This document shows positions 10,539-21,221 of a stretch of DNA of 64,000 nucleotides, in pieces. Both the position numbers and the translations under genes were made by a program. The stretch spans positions 1-64,000 of the forward strand of contig CALOCZ010000050.1 of assembly GCA_942491935.1 (NCBI GenBank), in the 5' to 3' direction. This DNA is from JAGTVG01 sp942491935 (GTDB lineage: Bacteria; Bacteroidota; Bacteroidia; Cytophagales; Cyclobacteriaceae). Positions within the stretch are counted from its first letter, which is position 1. Each line of letters begins with the position of its first letter. A model generated the notes under the pieces. The model made no database searches, was not told where the DNA came from, and saw only the letters and a program-made list of their open reading frames with translations.

Positions 10539-11024
10539 TTATCGTGGGACGGCTCCGATCGACTCCAGCCATTGCAGTGGTAGCGACCAGGGGCCGAAGC
10601 CGGCGTCGGTATTGAGATGGCCTCCGCCTCGAACGATCCGGTGCTCGAGGCCCAGTGCCTTCGCGATCTCGGCATGCTCGTCGGAGGAGGCGTAGTCATC
10701 GTCGTCTGCGGCCACGAGCACGGAGCGTGACGCGATCGGCTTCCATGCATCGGTCGACATCGGCGGCGGCATGAAGCTCTGGACAGCCTCGAACAGCAGG
10801 TACGGCGAGGGCGGTGCCACGAGCAGCGCGGCCCGGACGTCGTCCGCTCCATGTTCGCTCACGTAGTGATCGACGGCCCAGCAGCCGAGGGAGTGCGCGA
10901 CGAACGTGATCGGCTCCCCGCCCGAGTCCGCGATGACCTTCGCGAGCTCCGAGAAATCCACTGGTCTCTCTGCGGCTCGAGCGGGTTCGATAGCTGGGGA
11001 ACGCGTGGCGAACGTCGCGTGCCG
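10539..11024 (-). CDS. RBBP9/YdeN-like serine hydrolase, 5' end cut off
   Basis: An alpha/beta hydrolase of the RBBP9/YdeN family, with the nucleophile elbow TFVAHSLGCWAVDHY, a VLVAADDDDYASSDEHAE segment and the C-terminal histidine region GGGHLNTDAGFGPWSLP. The substrate is unknown. About the first 50 residues are missing: near 10,960 the frame appears to shift (NPLEPQRDQW would fit upstream), and at about 11,020-11,030 homology to this family ends and an amidohydrolase begins on the other strand. It ends 48 bases before the histidine kinase start on the same strand. Treat it as truncated by the junction described in the findings. Confidence 0.65.
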   Translation of the reverse strand, partial: RHATFATRSPAIEPARAAERPVDFSELAKVIADSGGEPITFVAHSLGCWAVDHYVSEHGADDVRAALLVAPPSPYLLFEAVQSFMPPPMSTDAWKPIASRSVLVAADDDDYASSDEHAEIAKALGLEHRIVRGGGHLNTDAGFGPWSLPLQWLESIGAVPR

Positions 11025-12290
<1,266 letters not shown>

Positions 12291-12648
12291 CCGAATTTGT
12301 CTCGTCGCCGAGGGGGAGACCGTCCAGTGCAACGCCGGCGGCGGTCCGAAGCCCGACATCCGTCGTTGTTGTCGTTTTCGAACCGAGCCGGCCGCCGCGA
12401 TCTTCGGAGTTGCGCGGCGCATCGGTATCTCGCGGGACGGCACGGAGGTCGTGGACCTGGCCGTCGAGCCTACCGCGTCGAACGCGTCGATCGATCGTCT
12501 TTGCGACGTACCGACGTGCGCCGATGATCGCGCGTCGGGCGACGCCGTTCTCACGCTTCGAGGTACGGTGAAGTCGAAGGACGGTGCCGTCGAGTTCGAG
12601 TTGCCGATCGCTCTCGACGGTCCACTCGGACTCCGCTGTACGAGTTGA
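12291..12648 (+). CDS. C-terminal fragment of an unrecognised protein
   Basis: About 118 codons open in one frame to TGA at 12,646, starting directly after the amidohydrolase homology stops. Segments such as RICLVAEGETVQCNAGGG, GVARRIGISRDGTEVVDLAV and LTLRGTVKSKDGAVEFELP look like real protein, with several cysteines and beta-strand character. I do not recognise a family. Its 5' part is missing, cut by the right edge of the amidohydrolase segment. It overlaps the phospholipase D start by three bases, so the two were probably cotranscribed. Confidence 0.45.
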
Positions 12649-14081
12649 AGCGACCGAAGGAGGCCGCGCGCCTGCAGAATCGAGACGGTGAGCACATCCC
12701 ATTCGTCACGTCGGGGCCGTACCCGATTCGCGGCGGGAATCGGCTCGTGCCGCTGGTCGACGGCGAGCCCGCGTTTCGTCGGATCTGCGAGGCGACGGAG
12801 CAGGCCGAGAAGAGCGTCTGGGTGACGGTGGCGTTCCTCGAGCCCGACGTGCAGATGCCGGACGGGCGGGGGAGCGTGTTCGACGTCTTGGAACGAGCGC
12901 GAGCGCGCGGTCTCGACGTCCGCGTGATCTTCTGGCGCTGTCCCGAGCTCGAGAACATCCACCCGAGTACGCACTTCATGGGGACCGACGAGCAGCGCGC
13001 GTGGTTGGTCGAGCGCAACACGTCGTTCCTCGCTCGCTGGGACCGAGCGACCAAGTTGTACTGCCATCATCAGAAGAGTTGGTTGATCGACGCCGGGGCC
13101 GACGGAGAGATCGCATTCGTCGGTGGGATCAATCTCGACCACGGCTCGGTCGTGCCGTGCGGGCATCCCCCACGCACCGGTCCGAACGTCGACGCGCACT
13201 ACGGCAACGTGCACGATGTCTACTCGGAGCTCCGGGGCCCCGCCGCGACCGATGTTCACCACAACTTCGTTCAGCGCTGGAACGAGGCAAGCGAGCGTGG
13301 TGCCGAAGACGGACGCTGGCACGAGGGCTCGGCCGGGACCGACCTCGAGTTTCCTCACGCGGTTTCCCGCGAGAGGGGCGACGTGGTCGTGCAGATTCAA
13401 CGCACGGTGCGCCGCGGAACCTACCGCGATGGCGTCGCCACGCCCGGTGGGGAACCCCTCTCGATCGAGGAGGGCGACTACAGCATCGCGGATCAGTACC
13501 AACGAGCGCTCGATGCCGCGAAGCGCTCGATCTATCTCGAAGACCAGGCGATCGGTTCTCCCGAGGTCGTTCGGGGGTTGCTGAAGGCGCTCGACCGCGG
13601 CGTCGAGGTCGTCTTCCTCGTTCCCGCCGATGCCAACACCGACATGGTCGAAGGTCGCAGGAAGGACGGCGACAACCGGTTCTGGAACGACCTCGCCCGG
13701 CTCGGTGAATACGAGCGGTTTACTCTGGCGGGGATTGCGGCAGACGTCGGTCCGGGTCGGTACCAGCACGTGTACGTGCACGCGAAGATCTGCCTGATCG
13801 ATGACGTGTGGTGCACGATCGGGTCGACCAACATCGCCAATCGGTCCTTCTATGGCGACACGGAGCTCAACGCCTCCGTCTGGCACGGTCCGACGACCCG
13901 GGCACTGCGCTGCGAGCTTCTGTCCGAGCATCTGGGCCTGGACACGAGTGCGCTCGACGACGTGGCCGCGTTCGAACGGTATCGCCGGACGACGCACGAG
14001 AACCTGGAACGTCGTCGACGCGGCGAGCCTCTGCGAGGCTTGGCCTTCCGGCTCGACCCGGCCACGTATGCGCGCGCGTAG
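12645..14081 (+). CDS. Phospholipase D family protein (PLDc, two HKD motifs)
   Basis: A 478-residue phosphatidyltransferase or phosphodiesterase of the PLD superfamily, possibly a phospholipase D or cardiolipin-synthase relative. Both catalytic motifs are intact: CHHQKSWLID followed by AFVGGINLDHG around residues 140-160, and YVHAKICLIDDVWCTIGSTN around residues 375-395, the classic HxKx4D pair. ARGLDVRVIFWRCPE and IYLEDQAIGSPEVV flank them. There is no obvious signal peptide. The start is uncertain: TTG at 12,645 overlaps the previous stop, while GAAGGAGG at 12,656-12,663 could serve a CTG a few codons later. This is the only long gene in the G+C-rich part without a frameshift. Confidence 0.85.
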   Translation: MKRPKEAARLQNRDGEHIPFVTSGPYPIRGGNRLVPLVDGEPAFRRICEATEQAEKSVWVTVAFLEPDVQMPDGRGSVFDVLERARARGLDVRVIFWRCPELENIHPSTHFMGTDEQRAWLVERNTSFLARWDRATKLYCHHQKSWLIDAGADGEIAFVGGINLDHGSVVPCGHPPRTGPNVDAHYGNVHDVYSELRGPAATDVHHNFVQRWNEASERGAEDGRWHEGSAGTDLEFPHAVSRERGDVVVQIQRTVRRGTYRDGVATPGGEPLSIEEGDYSIADQYQRALDAAKRSIYLEDQAIGSPEVVRGLLKALDRGVEVVFLVPADANTDMVEGRRKDGDNRFWNDLARLGEYERFTLAGIAADVGPGRYQHVYVHAKICLIDDVWCTIGSTNIANRSFYGDTELNASVWHGPTTRALRCELLSEHLGLDTSALDDVAAFERYRRTTHENLERRRRGEPLRGLAFRLDPATYARA

Positions 14082-14257
14082 CCGGGCGATCGAAAGCCCG
14101 CGTTTCTCGACCTGGTGGCGGATCCGCCCGGGACGCCCGAAGGCCCCACAGATGGCGCGAGGTTCCAGGGCGCGCCGCCCCGCGAAGGCGTGAGGCGCTC
14201 GTCGAAGCGTCGAGACGCATACTGGAACGCCGGAGGGGCGCTGCTAGAAAGGCGAAA

Positions 14258-15083
14258 ATGAGCCGCGCCAAAGCACGCTACTTCGCTCGTCGGGCGGCGC
14301 GCGAAGAAGCCGGATCGATGTACCTGCCTTCGGTGCCTCCGCTCGAGACGGATACGCTCTGGCGCGGGCTCACTCGAGGTGGCGAGCTACGCCTTCTCGT
14401 GGCCCGGGCGACACGATCCCTGCGCGACGTTTCGCGCACTCTCGGTGCGAACGGCGGCACGAGCCGTCTCCTCGCCGAGCTGACCCTCGGGGGCTTCTCG
14501 TCCGATCCGCGATGGATCCCGATGCGCAGATGCAGCTCACGATTCGCAACCCGGGAACGGCCGGTGCGCTCTACCTGGATGTGTGGCCGTCGGGGAGAGG
14601 CTTCCGTGTCTCGGTGCAGCACCCGGAGGCTGTCGAGGCGCCGGCGGCCGCGCTTTTCGCGGGCGGCGAGTTCGATCTGGTGCGGAGCCGTGCCGGAGGC
14701 ACGCCACACCGATCGGCGAAGCTTCTCGGTGGCGAGACTCTCACCGAAGCGTTCATGGCTCACCTACTCGAGAGCGATCAGATCCGCGCCGTCTTGAAGC
14801 TCGACATTCGCTACGAAGGTGATGAGCTGATGCACGCGTGCGGCTTTCTCGTCCAGGTCACGCCGGAAGGGGAGCGCGCAGACGTCGAGCGACTTCTTGC
14901 GAACCTCGAGTCGGCACCGGCGCTCGCCGACATGATGACGGACTCCGATCCCGATGCGCGGGCGTTCGGGACGCAACTGCTAGACGGCTATCGCTGGGAT
15001 CAGTCCGCGCGCGAGGAAGTCGCGTTCGTCTGCCGATGCTCACGCGATCGTCTGGTGGCGATCCTGAGCGGCCTCCCATTCGA
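14258..15083 (+). CDS. hslO: Hsp33 redox chaperone, frameshifted and cut at the chimeric junction
   Basis: A cytoplasmic holdase chaperone activated by oxidation. The start MSRAKARYFARR is preceded by GAAAGG. Hsp33 features include DTLWRGLTRGGELRLLVARATRS, then MQLTIRNPGTAGALYLDVW, GFLVQVTPEG, and the first zinc-cysteine pair FVCRCSRDRLVAILSGLP. The frame breaks at a run of five G (14,489-14,493): a sixth G would give TLGGLLVRSAMDPDAQ and restore the domain. After SGLP the expected second pair (CxxC) is missing, and the sequence becomes a Bacteroidota DUF4136 protein with different base composition. The gene is therefore truncated by the junction, not by evolution. Confidence 0.75.
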
Positions 15084-15095
15084 TAAGGAAAGAAT
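15070..15095. other. Chimeric junction between two genomes
   Basis: Within about 25 bases the sequence passes from Hsp33 of a G+C-rich genome to DUF4136 of an A+T-rich genome. Codon usage changes at once, from almost all G/C third positions to codons such as AAA, ATT and GAA. Frameshifts, dense to the left, nearly vanish to the right. No tRNA, direct repeat or integrase is present to suggest natural integration. Confidence 0.85.
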
Positions 15096-15474
15096 TGAAG
15101 GTGCTTTTGCCACGGAATTCATGAACAGGGGAATGGACTTTAAACAATCAGGTGGTGATATTACGGTATCACTCTTTATTGTAATGGACCAGAAAACAGG
15201 AGCTACTGCTTATACCACGCACATGGGTTATGGCGGCTATGGCTATCCTGGTTGGGGCTGGGGTATGGGTGCTTCCTCGACTACCTATAATGAATATGAT
15301 TATTATGTAGGAACCCTAGTTTGTGATGTTTTTGATACCGAATCTAAAAAACTGGTATGGCAAGGTGTTGTTTCCGGCGAAATAGATGACAATCCAAATT
15401 CAAGGGAACGAAACATCCCCCGTGTGGTTCAGGAAATCATGAAAAAATACCCAGTAAAACCAATCATGAAATAA
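15084..15474 (+). CDS. DUF4136 domain protein, C-terminal part only
   Basis: The last 130 or so residues of a DUF4136 protein, usually a periplasmic lipoprotein of unknown function in Bacteroidota. Visible are FATEFMNRGMDFKQSGGDI, a Gly/Tyr-rich stretch around GYGGYGYPGWGWGMG, and the closing WQGVVSGEIDD...NIPRVVQEIMKKYP, which match the family's end. The N-terminus, with signal peptide and lipobox, is replaced by Hsp33 sequence from the other genome. It is the first Bacteroidota feature in the window. Confidence 0.75.
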
Positions 15475-15659
15475 AACTCATCTACACTTTTACAAAGTAT
15501 CAGAATGATTCCTGGGATAGGGCATTCGACAGAGCCATTCCCCGATTGATACATTATCTTGAAATATGCCGGAAATTGTCAAAAAATGCTGGATTTCCTT
15601 ATGCCTCCGGTATTTATCCAGCCTGGTTAACTATACGATTAGCTATATTTGTTAGTTTC

Positions 15660-17831
15660 CTATTTTGCTTCTATGATGTTCGTTAATCTTATATCATCAG
15701 AAGAAGCGCCAACCATCAATTCCACATTTCCCTTTTCCAGTATGAATGCATGTTTTTCTTTATTCCAATATCTTAAATCGTTTGCTTCTAGTGAGATGTT
15801 GACCACTTTACTTTCGCCGGAAGGTATATACACCCTAGTAAATCCCTTTAATTCCTTCTGCGGTCGATCAATCTCAGAAACCGGATATTTCACATAGATC
15901 TGTACAACCTCATCACCATTCCAACTTCCGGTATTCTTTACTTCAACGGAAATTTTTAGCTCATCACCATCCTTTATTGACATTTGGCTCAATTTTAGAT
16001 TTGAATATTCAAAGGATGTATAACTTAATCCATGTCCAAATGCAAACAATGGTTTATGTTGATCATACATATATGTTCTTCCATTTCGAATATTATAATC
16101 CAGAATAGGCAACAACTCATCAATGGATGCTGACCAGGTTTGCACCAGACGGCCAGCAGGATTTTCAAGACCAAAAATTATATCAGCGATACCATTACCT
16201 AATTCCTGACTTGATTGAGTGACATGTAAAATAGCAGGTACATGTTCTTTCGACCATGATATCGAATAAGGGAAGCTCGATACCAATACAAGAATGGTAT
16301 TTTGATTTGCCGCTTTTACCAATTTAACCAGATCCTCTTGTTCCAGAGAAATGGCCTGCCGGTCAACTTCCTCGCGCCCATCACTTGCTACATAGTTTTG
16401 ACCCCAACCCAATCCATAACCCAAGGGGTGGTTGCCAATACACACAATAGCAATGTCCGATTCGCGGGCTGCCGTAACAGCTGAATCAGCCTTATTGCTG
16501 GCCGCAAAACGAATTTCCACATCGTCGCCAACAGCATTTTTAATTCCTTCCAATACTGAAACTTTGTAAGGAGGAGATCCGGAATACCAGTCAGATACAA
16601 CAAGATCAGCACTTGGTCCGATGATGGCAATGGACTTTATATTTTCTTTTTTCAGAGGCAATATTCCTTCATTTTTCATGAGAACCACGGACTTTACGGT
16701 TGCTTTTCTGGCTAACTCTCTGGCCTCTTTTTTGGTCCAGGGTTTGATTGTATCAGCTACCCCAATATTTGTATATGGATTATCCGGATTGTCATCCAGT
16801 AAACCCAATTTGAGCATCACCCTTAAAGTACCACGAACGACTTGATCAATTTCTTCTTCTGAAACCAGTTCTTTATCCAGGGCTTCTATAAGGTTTTCTT
16901 TATATCTATCCAGGAACATATTGATACCTGCTTTGATACATGCGGCAGCAGCTTCAGTAAGATCAGGAAAATATTTATGATCGCTAACCATACGACTGAA
17001 ACCACCGCCATCTGTACAAATAATACCATTTTGTCCCCATAAATCGACTGTTATATCCTTTAAAACAGGATGTACAGTGCAGGGAATTCCATTGTACTTG
17101 TTATAAGCTGCCATATATGCCCGTGAACCCCCTTCGACAATACCTTTATAGAAGGCATAGCCATAATATTCATGAAACAGCCGCTCGTCAAAATCCGAAG
17201 AGTTGATAAAGCGGTTGTTTTCATTACTGTTGGCTAAAAAATGTTTCATTAAGGAAGCGGTTTTCCAGTACTTCGGATGCCCCCCCTGCAGACCTTTAAC
17301 ATAAGCTACCGTCAATTCACCCGCCAGATAGGCATCCTCGCCATAACACTCTTCTGTCCTGCCCCAGCGGATGTCCCTGCCTAAATCGGCATTGGGTGCC
17401 AGGACAATCAATCCTGCCCTCCCGAAATTTTGATTTTGAGTTAGGTAACGTGTTTCATAGGCTTCCCAGGAAGCGATTTCTTCTAAAAGTTCAGGATCCC
17501 ACATCTGAGCCAATCCTATAGCCTGAGGGAAAGTGGTAGTTGGTGCTGCATATTCGCCTTTTACAGCCCAATTCGCTGGGCCACTCCAGGCAAGACCATG
17601 CAATCCTTCCACTATCCTGGTACCCTTGACTCCCAATCTGGGTATTCCTCTCAGAAAAGGTGATAAATGATCGACCTTTTCTTCGAGCGTCATTAAAGAA
17701 ATCAAATTATCAAGTCTTACATCGTCTGATAAATCTGTGTCTAGAAATGGATGAGTTTGTGCAGGAGCTTGATAAGAAAAAATTATAGCCAATAGAAAAA
17801 ACAAGATGATCAAATAATATTGATTTTTCAT
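15660..17831 (-). CDS. Glycoside hydrolase family 3 (beta-glucosidase/beta-xylosidase type)
   Basis: A 723-residue exported enzyme that should release terminal beta-linked sugars from oligosaccharides in the periplasm. A signal peptide ends near QAPAQ. The GH3 N-domain carries LTLEEKVDHLSPFL-like and GIPRLGVKG segments, GRDIRWGRTEECYGEDAYL, and KHFLANSNENNR (the KHF motif). The predicted nucleophile is Asp 274 in NGIICTDGGGFSRM; its setting differs from the common SDW. The C-terminus holds the GH3 C-domain and a fibronectin type III-like domain (GDEVVQIYVKYP...RPQKELKGF). It is the last gene of a three-gene minus-strand unit, 35 bases after the GntP permease. The exact sugar specificity cannot be read from the sequence. 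Confidence 0.9.
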   Translation of the reverse strand: MKNQYYLIILFFLLAIIFSYQAPAQTHPFLDTDLSDDVRLDNLISLMTLEEKVDHLSPFLRGIPRLGVKGTRIVEGLHGLAWSGPANWAVKGEYAAPTTTFPQAIGLAQMWDPELLEEIASWEAYETRYLTQNQNFGRAGLIVLAPNADLGRDIRWGRTEECYGEDAYLAGELTVAYVKGLQGGHPKYWKTASLMKHFLANSNENNRFINSSDFDERLFHEYYGYAFYKGIVEGGSRAYMAAYNKYNGIPCTVHPVLKDITVDLWGQNGIICTDGGGFSRMVSDHKYFPDLTEAAAACIKAGINMFLDRYKENLIEALDKELVSEEEIDQVVRGTLRVMLKLGLLDDNPDNPYTNIGVADTIKPWTKKEARELARKATVKSVVLMKNEGILPLKKENIKSIAIIGPSADLVVSDWYSGSPPYKVSVLEGIKNAVGDDVEIRFAASNKADSAVTAARESDIAIVCIGNHPLGYGLGWGQNYVASDGREEVDRQAISLEQEDLVKLVKAANQNTILVLVSSFPYSISWSKEHVPAILHVTQSSQELGNGIADIIFGLENPAGRLVQTWSASIDELLPILDYNIRNGRTYMYDQHKPLFAFGHGLSYTSFEYSNLKLSQMSIKDGDELKISVEVKNTGSWNGDEVVQIYVKYPVSEIDRPQKELKGFTRVYIPSGESKVVNISLEANDLRYWNKEKHAFILEKGNVELMVGASSDDIRLTNIIEAK

Positions 17832-17866
17832 TTTTAAAAAGTTTAGTTCAAAATATCACATTAAAT

Positions 17867-19204
17867 TTATACAATGAAAAAACTAAGAACAAATAGAATT
17901 AGTATAGCTGTCAATCCAAATATGGCTGTACCCAGTGTGTGCAATTTGTAACCCTGGTTAACATTCATATTGCTCATCTGAGTAACTACCCAGAAAAAAC
18001 TATCGTTTGCATGAGATACAACTGCAGATCCTGCGCCTATAGCAATCACTACCAATGCTTTTGAGGCACTGGAATCAAAACCCATTGCTGGCAAGAGTGG
18101 AGCCACTATGGATGCCGTGGTTATGATCGCTACTGTTGATGATCCTTGTGCTGATTTAATGGTGGCAGCTACTAAGAAAGGCAACCAGATCCCCAAACCT
18201 GGACCTGAAAAACTATTTTCTAACATTACACTAATATCTGAGGATTGTAAAACCTTCCCAAATGCCCCTCCTGCGCCCGTGATAAGGATAATTATTGCAG
18301 CATTTTTCAGAGCTTCCCCAATCCATCCTATTGCACTGAACATCTCTTTATCCAGTTTTTGGGGAAGAAAAAAGGCAACAATCATCCCGACAAACAGTGC
18401 AACGACAGGATTGCCTATAAAACTGATTATTGACTTAAAGTCTCCTTCTCCGAAAGGTTGGGTCGGATATTCTGCTATAGATTTCAATATGATCAGGATG
18501 ATTGGAATAATAATTGGCAGAAAAGACTTCATGGCTGAAGGTGCTTGTGCCATCTTTAAGTTAATTTGATCCTCATCCATCTCCGGAGCTGGATTTATAT
18601 AAATCCTGGATCCCATTTTCTTTGCAAAAACGATTGTTACTAACAGTGCTAGCAAGCTGGTGATAATTCCTATCAGTATGACCGTCCCCAAGTCCGCTTC
18701 AAGGATCCCGGCAGCAGCAATAGGTCCCGGAGTTGGAGGTACCATCGTATGTGTTGCCGTTAATCCTAAAGATAATGCGATGGCTGTTCCGGCAAGAGAT
18801 AGTCCTGCTTTTTTTGTCACGGCTTTGTTCAAAGGAGAAAGAATAATAAATCCACTATCCGCAAATACAGGGATGGATACAAAATATCCTATAAAAGCCA
18901 TGGCTGAGTGCACGCTTTTTACTCCGATAATTTTCAATATATTATTGGCTAATGTATATGCTCCACCGGATTTCTCTAGAAATGTCCCAATAATAATTCC
19001 AGCAATGATAATCAATCCAATATTTCCGATCGTACTTCCAAATCCATTATTTATCGAATCAATTATCTGTTCCAAAGGCATACCTGAAAGAACTCCAAAT
19101 AAAAATGATGCCGCCAGCAAAGCCAGAAAGGGATGAAGCTTAAACCTGGTAGTTGTTACAATTATGAAAGCAATGCTGAGCAATAATAAAACAATGGAAA
19201 CCAT
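17867..19204 (-). CDS. GntP family gluconate/sugar-acid permease
   Basis: A 445-residue inner-membrane proton symporter with about 12 hydrophobic segments. Family features are the N-terminal KLHPFLALLAASFLFG, GIIIGTFLEKSGGA, PVFADSGFIILSPLNK and THTMVPPTPGPIAAAG. GntP members import gluconate or other aldonates. Its position between a sugar-acid dehydratase and a GH3 enzyme suggests uptake of an aldonate released or oxidised outside the cell; the particular acid is an inference. It starts 23 bases after the dehydratase stop, so the two are almost certainly cotranscribed. Confidence 0.9.
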   Translation of the reverse strand: MVSIVLLLLSIAFIIVTTTRFKLHPFLALLAASFLFGVLSGMPLEQIIDSINNGFGSTIGNIGLIIIAGIIIGTFLEKSGGAYTLANNILKIIGVKSVHSAMAFIGYFVSIPVFADSGFIILSPLNKAVTKKAGLSLAGTAIALSLGLTATHTMVPPTPGPIAAAGILEADLGTVILIGIITSLLALLVTIVFAKKMGSRIYINPAPEMDEDQINLKMAQAPSAMKSFLPIIIPIILIILKSIAEYPTQPFGEGDFKSIISFIGNPVVALFVGMIVAFFLPQKLDKEMFSAIGWIGEALKNAAIIILITGAGGAFGKVLQSSDISVMLENSFSGPGLGIWLPFLVAATIKSAQGSSTVAIITTASIVAPLLPAMGFDSSASKALVVIAIGAGSAVVSHANDSFFWVVTQMSNMNVNQGYKLHTLGTAIFGLTAILILFVLSFFIV

Positions 19205-19227
19205 TTAAGGAATATATAAGTAACGAA

Positions 19228-20952
19228 CTAATGAAGATCTCGTAATACCTTCTGCCCTGATCCCCCTTTCAAGAATTTAAAATCACATCCCTGGTCCGCT
19301 TGTTCTACATTATTGATATATAGATTTACATAACCCCTATCAGAAGCAGGTTTGGGAGCAGTCCACTGTTCTCTTCTTTTTGCCAATTCTTCATCAGAAA
19401 CCTGTAAGACAAGTGATTTCTTCTCAACGTTCAGTTCTATTAGATCGCCATTCTTTACCAGAGCGAGCGTACCTCCTATTGAAGATTCCGGGGATATATG
19501 CAAAACAACTGTTCCATAAGCTGTTCCACTCATTCTACCATCGGATATACGCACCATATCTTTGACGCCTTTTTTTAATAGTTTCTGGGGTAATTCCATA
19601 TTCCCTACTTCGGGCATGCCCGGGTATCCCACAGGACCGACCCCTTTAAGCACCATTACACAAGTTTCATCAATATCCAGGTCAGGGTCATCTATTCTTT
19701 CATGATAGTCTTCTATGGATTCAAATACCACTGCTCTACCGGTGTGCTGCAATAAATGGTCCGTTGCAGCAGAGGGTTTAATAACTGCGCCATTTTCACA
19801 TAAGTTACCTTTAAGCACTACAATACCTGCCTGCTTTTTTAATGGATTATCAACTGATGCTATAACTTCATTATCATAACAAACAGCATTTTGGCAATTT
19901 TCGCTAATACTCTTTCCATTTATCGTAAGGGCATCAGTATGGATATCATCAAAGAGTTCTTTAATAACGACAGGCAAACCTCCGGCATAATATAAATCTT
20001 CCATCAGGTATTTTCCCGCTGGCATTAAATTTACCAACAAGGGCATCTGACTTGCTAATCGATCAAAATCATCTATATCAAGGGTCACTCCTATCCTGCC
20101 TGCAATGGCTGTTAGATGGATCATAACATTCGTGGATCCTCCGATTGCTGAATTTATTTTTATGGCATTTTCGAAAGCTTTCATCGTCAGGATGGTTGAT
20201 AATTTCAGGTCTTCATGCACCATTTCAACAATTCTGTTTCCTGATAAGTGCGCCATCACTTTTTTCCGGGCATCAACAGCTGGAATCGAGGAAGCGCCGG
20301 GTAGTGTCAATCCCAGGGTTTCCACAACACTTGCCATCGACGACGCGGTACCCATTGTCATACAATGACCTGCACTGCGGCTCATACACGATTCAGCATC
20401 CCTTAAATCATCTCTAGTAATCTTACCTTCTTTCATAGCGTCAGCCAGTTGCCATGTAAGCGTCCCCGAACCAACATCCTTTCCACGCCATTTCCCATTA
20501 AGCATGGGGCCTCCTGGCACAATGATGGTAGGCAGGTCAACACTACATGCGCCCATCAATGTGGAAGGGGTGGTTTTGTCACATCCTGTCAGAAGCACTA
20601 TGCCATCCAAGGGGTTTGCTCGTATGGTCTCTTCTACATCCATACTGACGAGGTTTCGCCACATCATGGTAGAAGGCTTCATGATTGTTTCGCCCAAAGA
20701 CATTACGGGAAATTCGAGCGGGAAACCTCCTGCTTCATAGACACCCCGTTTGACGATATCAGCAAAATCCCTCAGGTGGGCATTACAAGGGGTAAGATCC
20801 GACCATGTATTGCAAATGCCTATTACCGGCCTGCCACGGAACATATGATCGGGATGTCCCTGATTACGTAACCAGCTTCGATGGACAAATCCCATTTTAT
20901 CATCATTTCCAAACCATTCTTCGCTTCGGAGTTTCTTATTATATTTTCCCAT
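19228..20952 (-). CDS. IlvD/Edd family sugar-acid dehydratase
   Basis: A 574-residue cytoplasmic iron-sulfur enzyme that dehydrates a sugar acid to a 2-keto-3-deoxy acid. Cluster cysteines appear as GICNTWSDLTPCNAH (Cys 47), LLTGCDKTTPSTLMGACS and SAGHCMTMGTASSM. The opening EEWFG...GFVHRSWLRNQGHP and EAGGFPLEFPVMSLGE fit the arabinonate/xylonate-type subgroup better than the amino-acid enzyme IlvD. Its neighbours (GntP permease, GH3 glycosidase) support a carbohydrate role. It is the first gene of the minus-strand unit; the 269 bases upstream must hold its promoter. Confidence 0.85.
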   Translation of the reverse strand: MGKYNKKLRSEEWFGNDDKMGFVHRSWLRNQGHPDHMFRGRPVIGICNTWSDLTPCNAHLRDFADIVKRGVYEAGGFPLEFPVMSLGETIMKPSTMMWRNLVSMDVEETIRANPLDGIVLLTGCDKTTPSTLMGACSVDLPTIIVPGGPMLNGKWRGKDVGSGTLTWQLADAMKEGKITRDDLRDAESCMSRSAGHCMTMGTASSMASVVETLGLTLPGASSIPAVDARKKVMAHLSGNRIVEMVHEDLKLSTILTMKAFENAIKINSAIGGSTNVMIHLTAIAGRIGVTLDIDDFDRLASQMPLLVNLMPAGKYLMEDLYYAGGLPVVIKELFDDIHTDALTINGKSISENCQNAVCYDNEVIASVDNPLKKQAGIVVLKGNLCENGAVIKPSAATDHLLQHTGRAVVFESIEDYHERIDDPDLDIDETCVMVLKGVGPVGYPGMPEVGNMELPQKLLKKGVKDMVRISDGRMSGTAYGTVVLHISPESSIGGTLALVKNGDLIELNVEKKSLVLQVSDEELAKRREQWTAPKPASDRGYVNLYINNVEQADQGCDFKFLKGGSGQKVLRDLH

Positions 20953-21130
20953 GTCGGATAAAAATGATTTTTTCTCAGCTATAGTACAAAAAATGTGATT
21001 GGCACTATTTATTTTATTTCAACAATTGATTACAATTATAACTTGACAAATCAGGTAAAGATTCACATAGCCTATTATTAAGGCTATTCCTTCAAACTAT
21101 GAAACATCATATGTTATCAAAGATATCTGA

Positions 21131-21174
21131 TCAAGAATCAATACACCTCAAGAATCAATACACCTCAAGAATCA
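21131..21174. repeat. 17-bp tandem repeat, 2.6 copies
   Basis: The unit tcaagaatcaatacacc occurs at 21,131-21,147 and 21,148-21,164, followed by a 10-base partial copy. It sits in the gap between the DUF1080-PHP gene and the dehydratase gene. It may be a slippage product; no function is implied. Confidence 0.85.
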
Positions 21175-21221
21175 ACATTCCTTAGGAATCTTCTCTGAGG
21201 ATATTTAATATTGATATGCAT

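Noticed and set aside
14512..15474. A 320-residue Hsp33-DUF4136 fusion protein
   Set aside because: The two halves differ in base composition and taxonomic style, the Hsp33 part lacks its second cysteine pair, and the DUF4136 part lacks its signal. A chimeric join explains it better.
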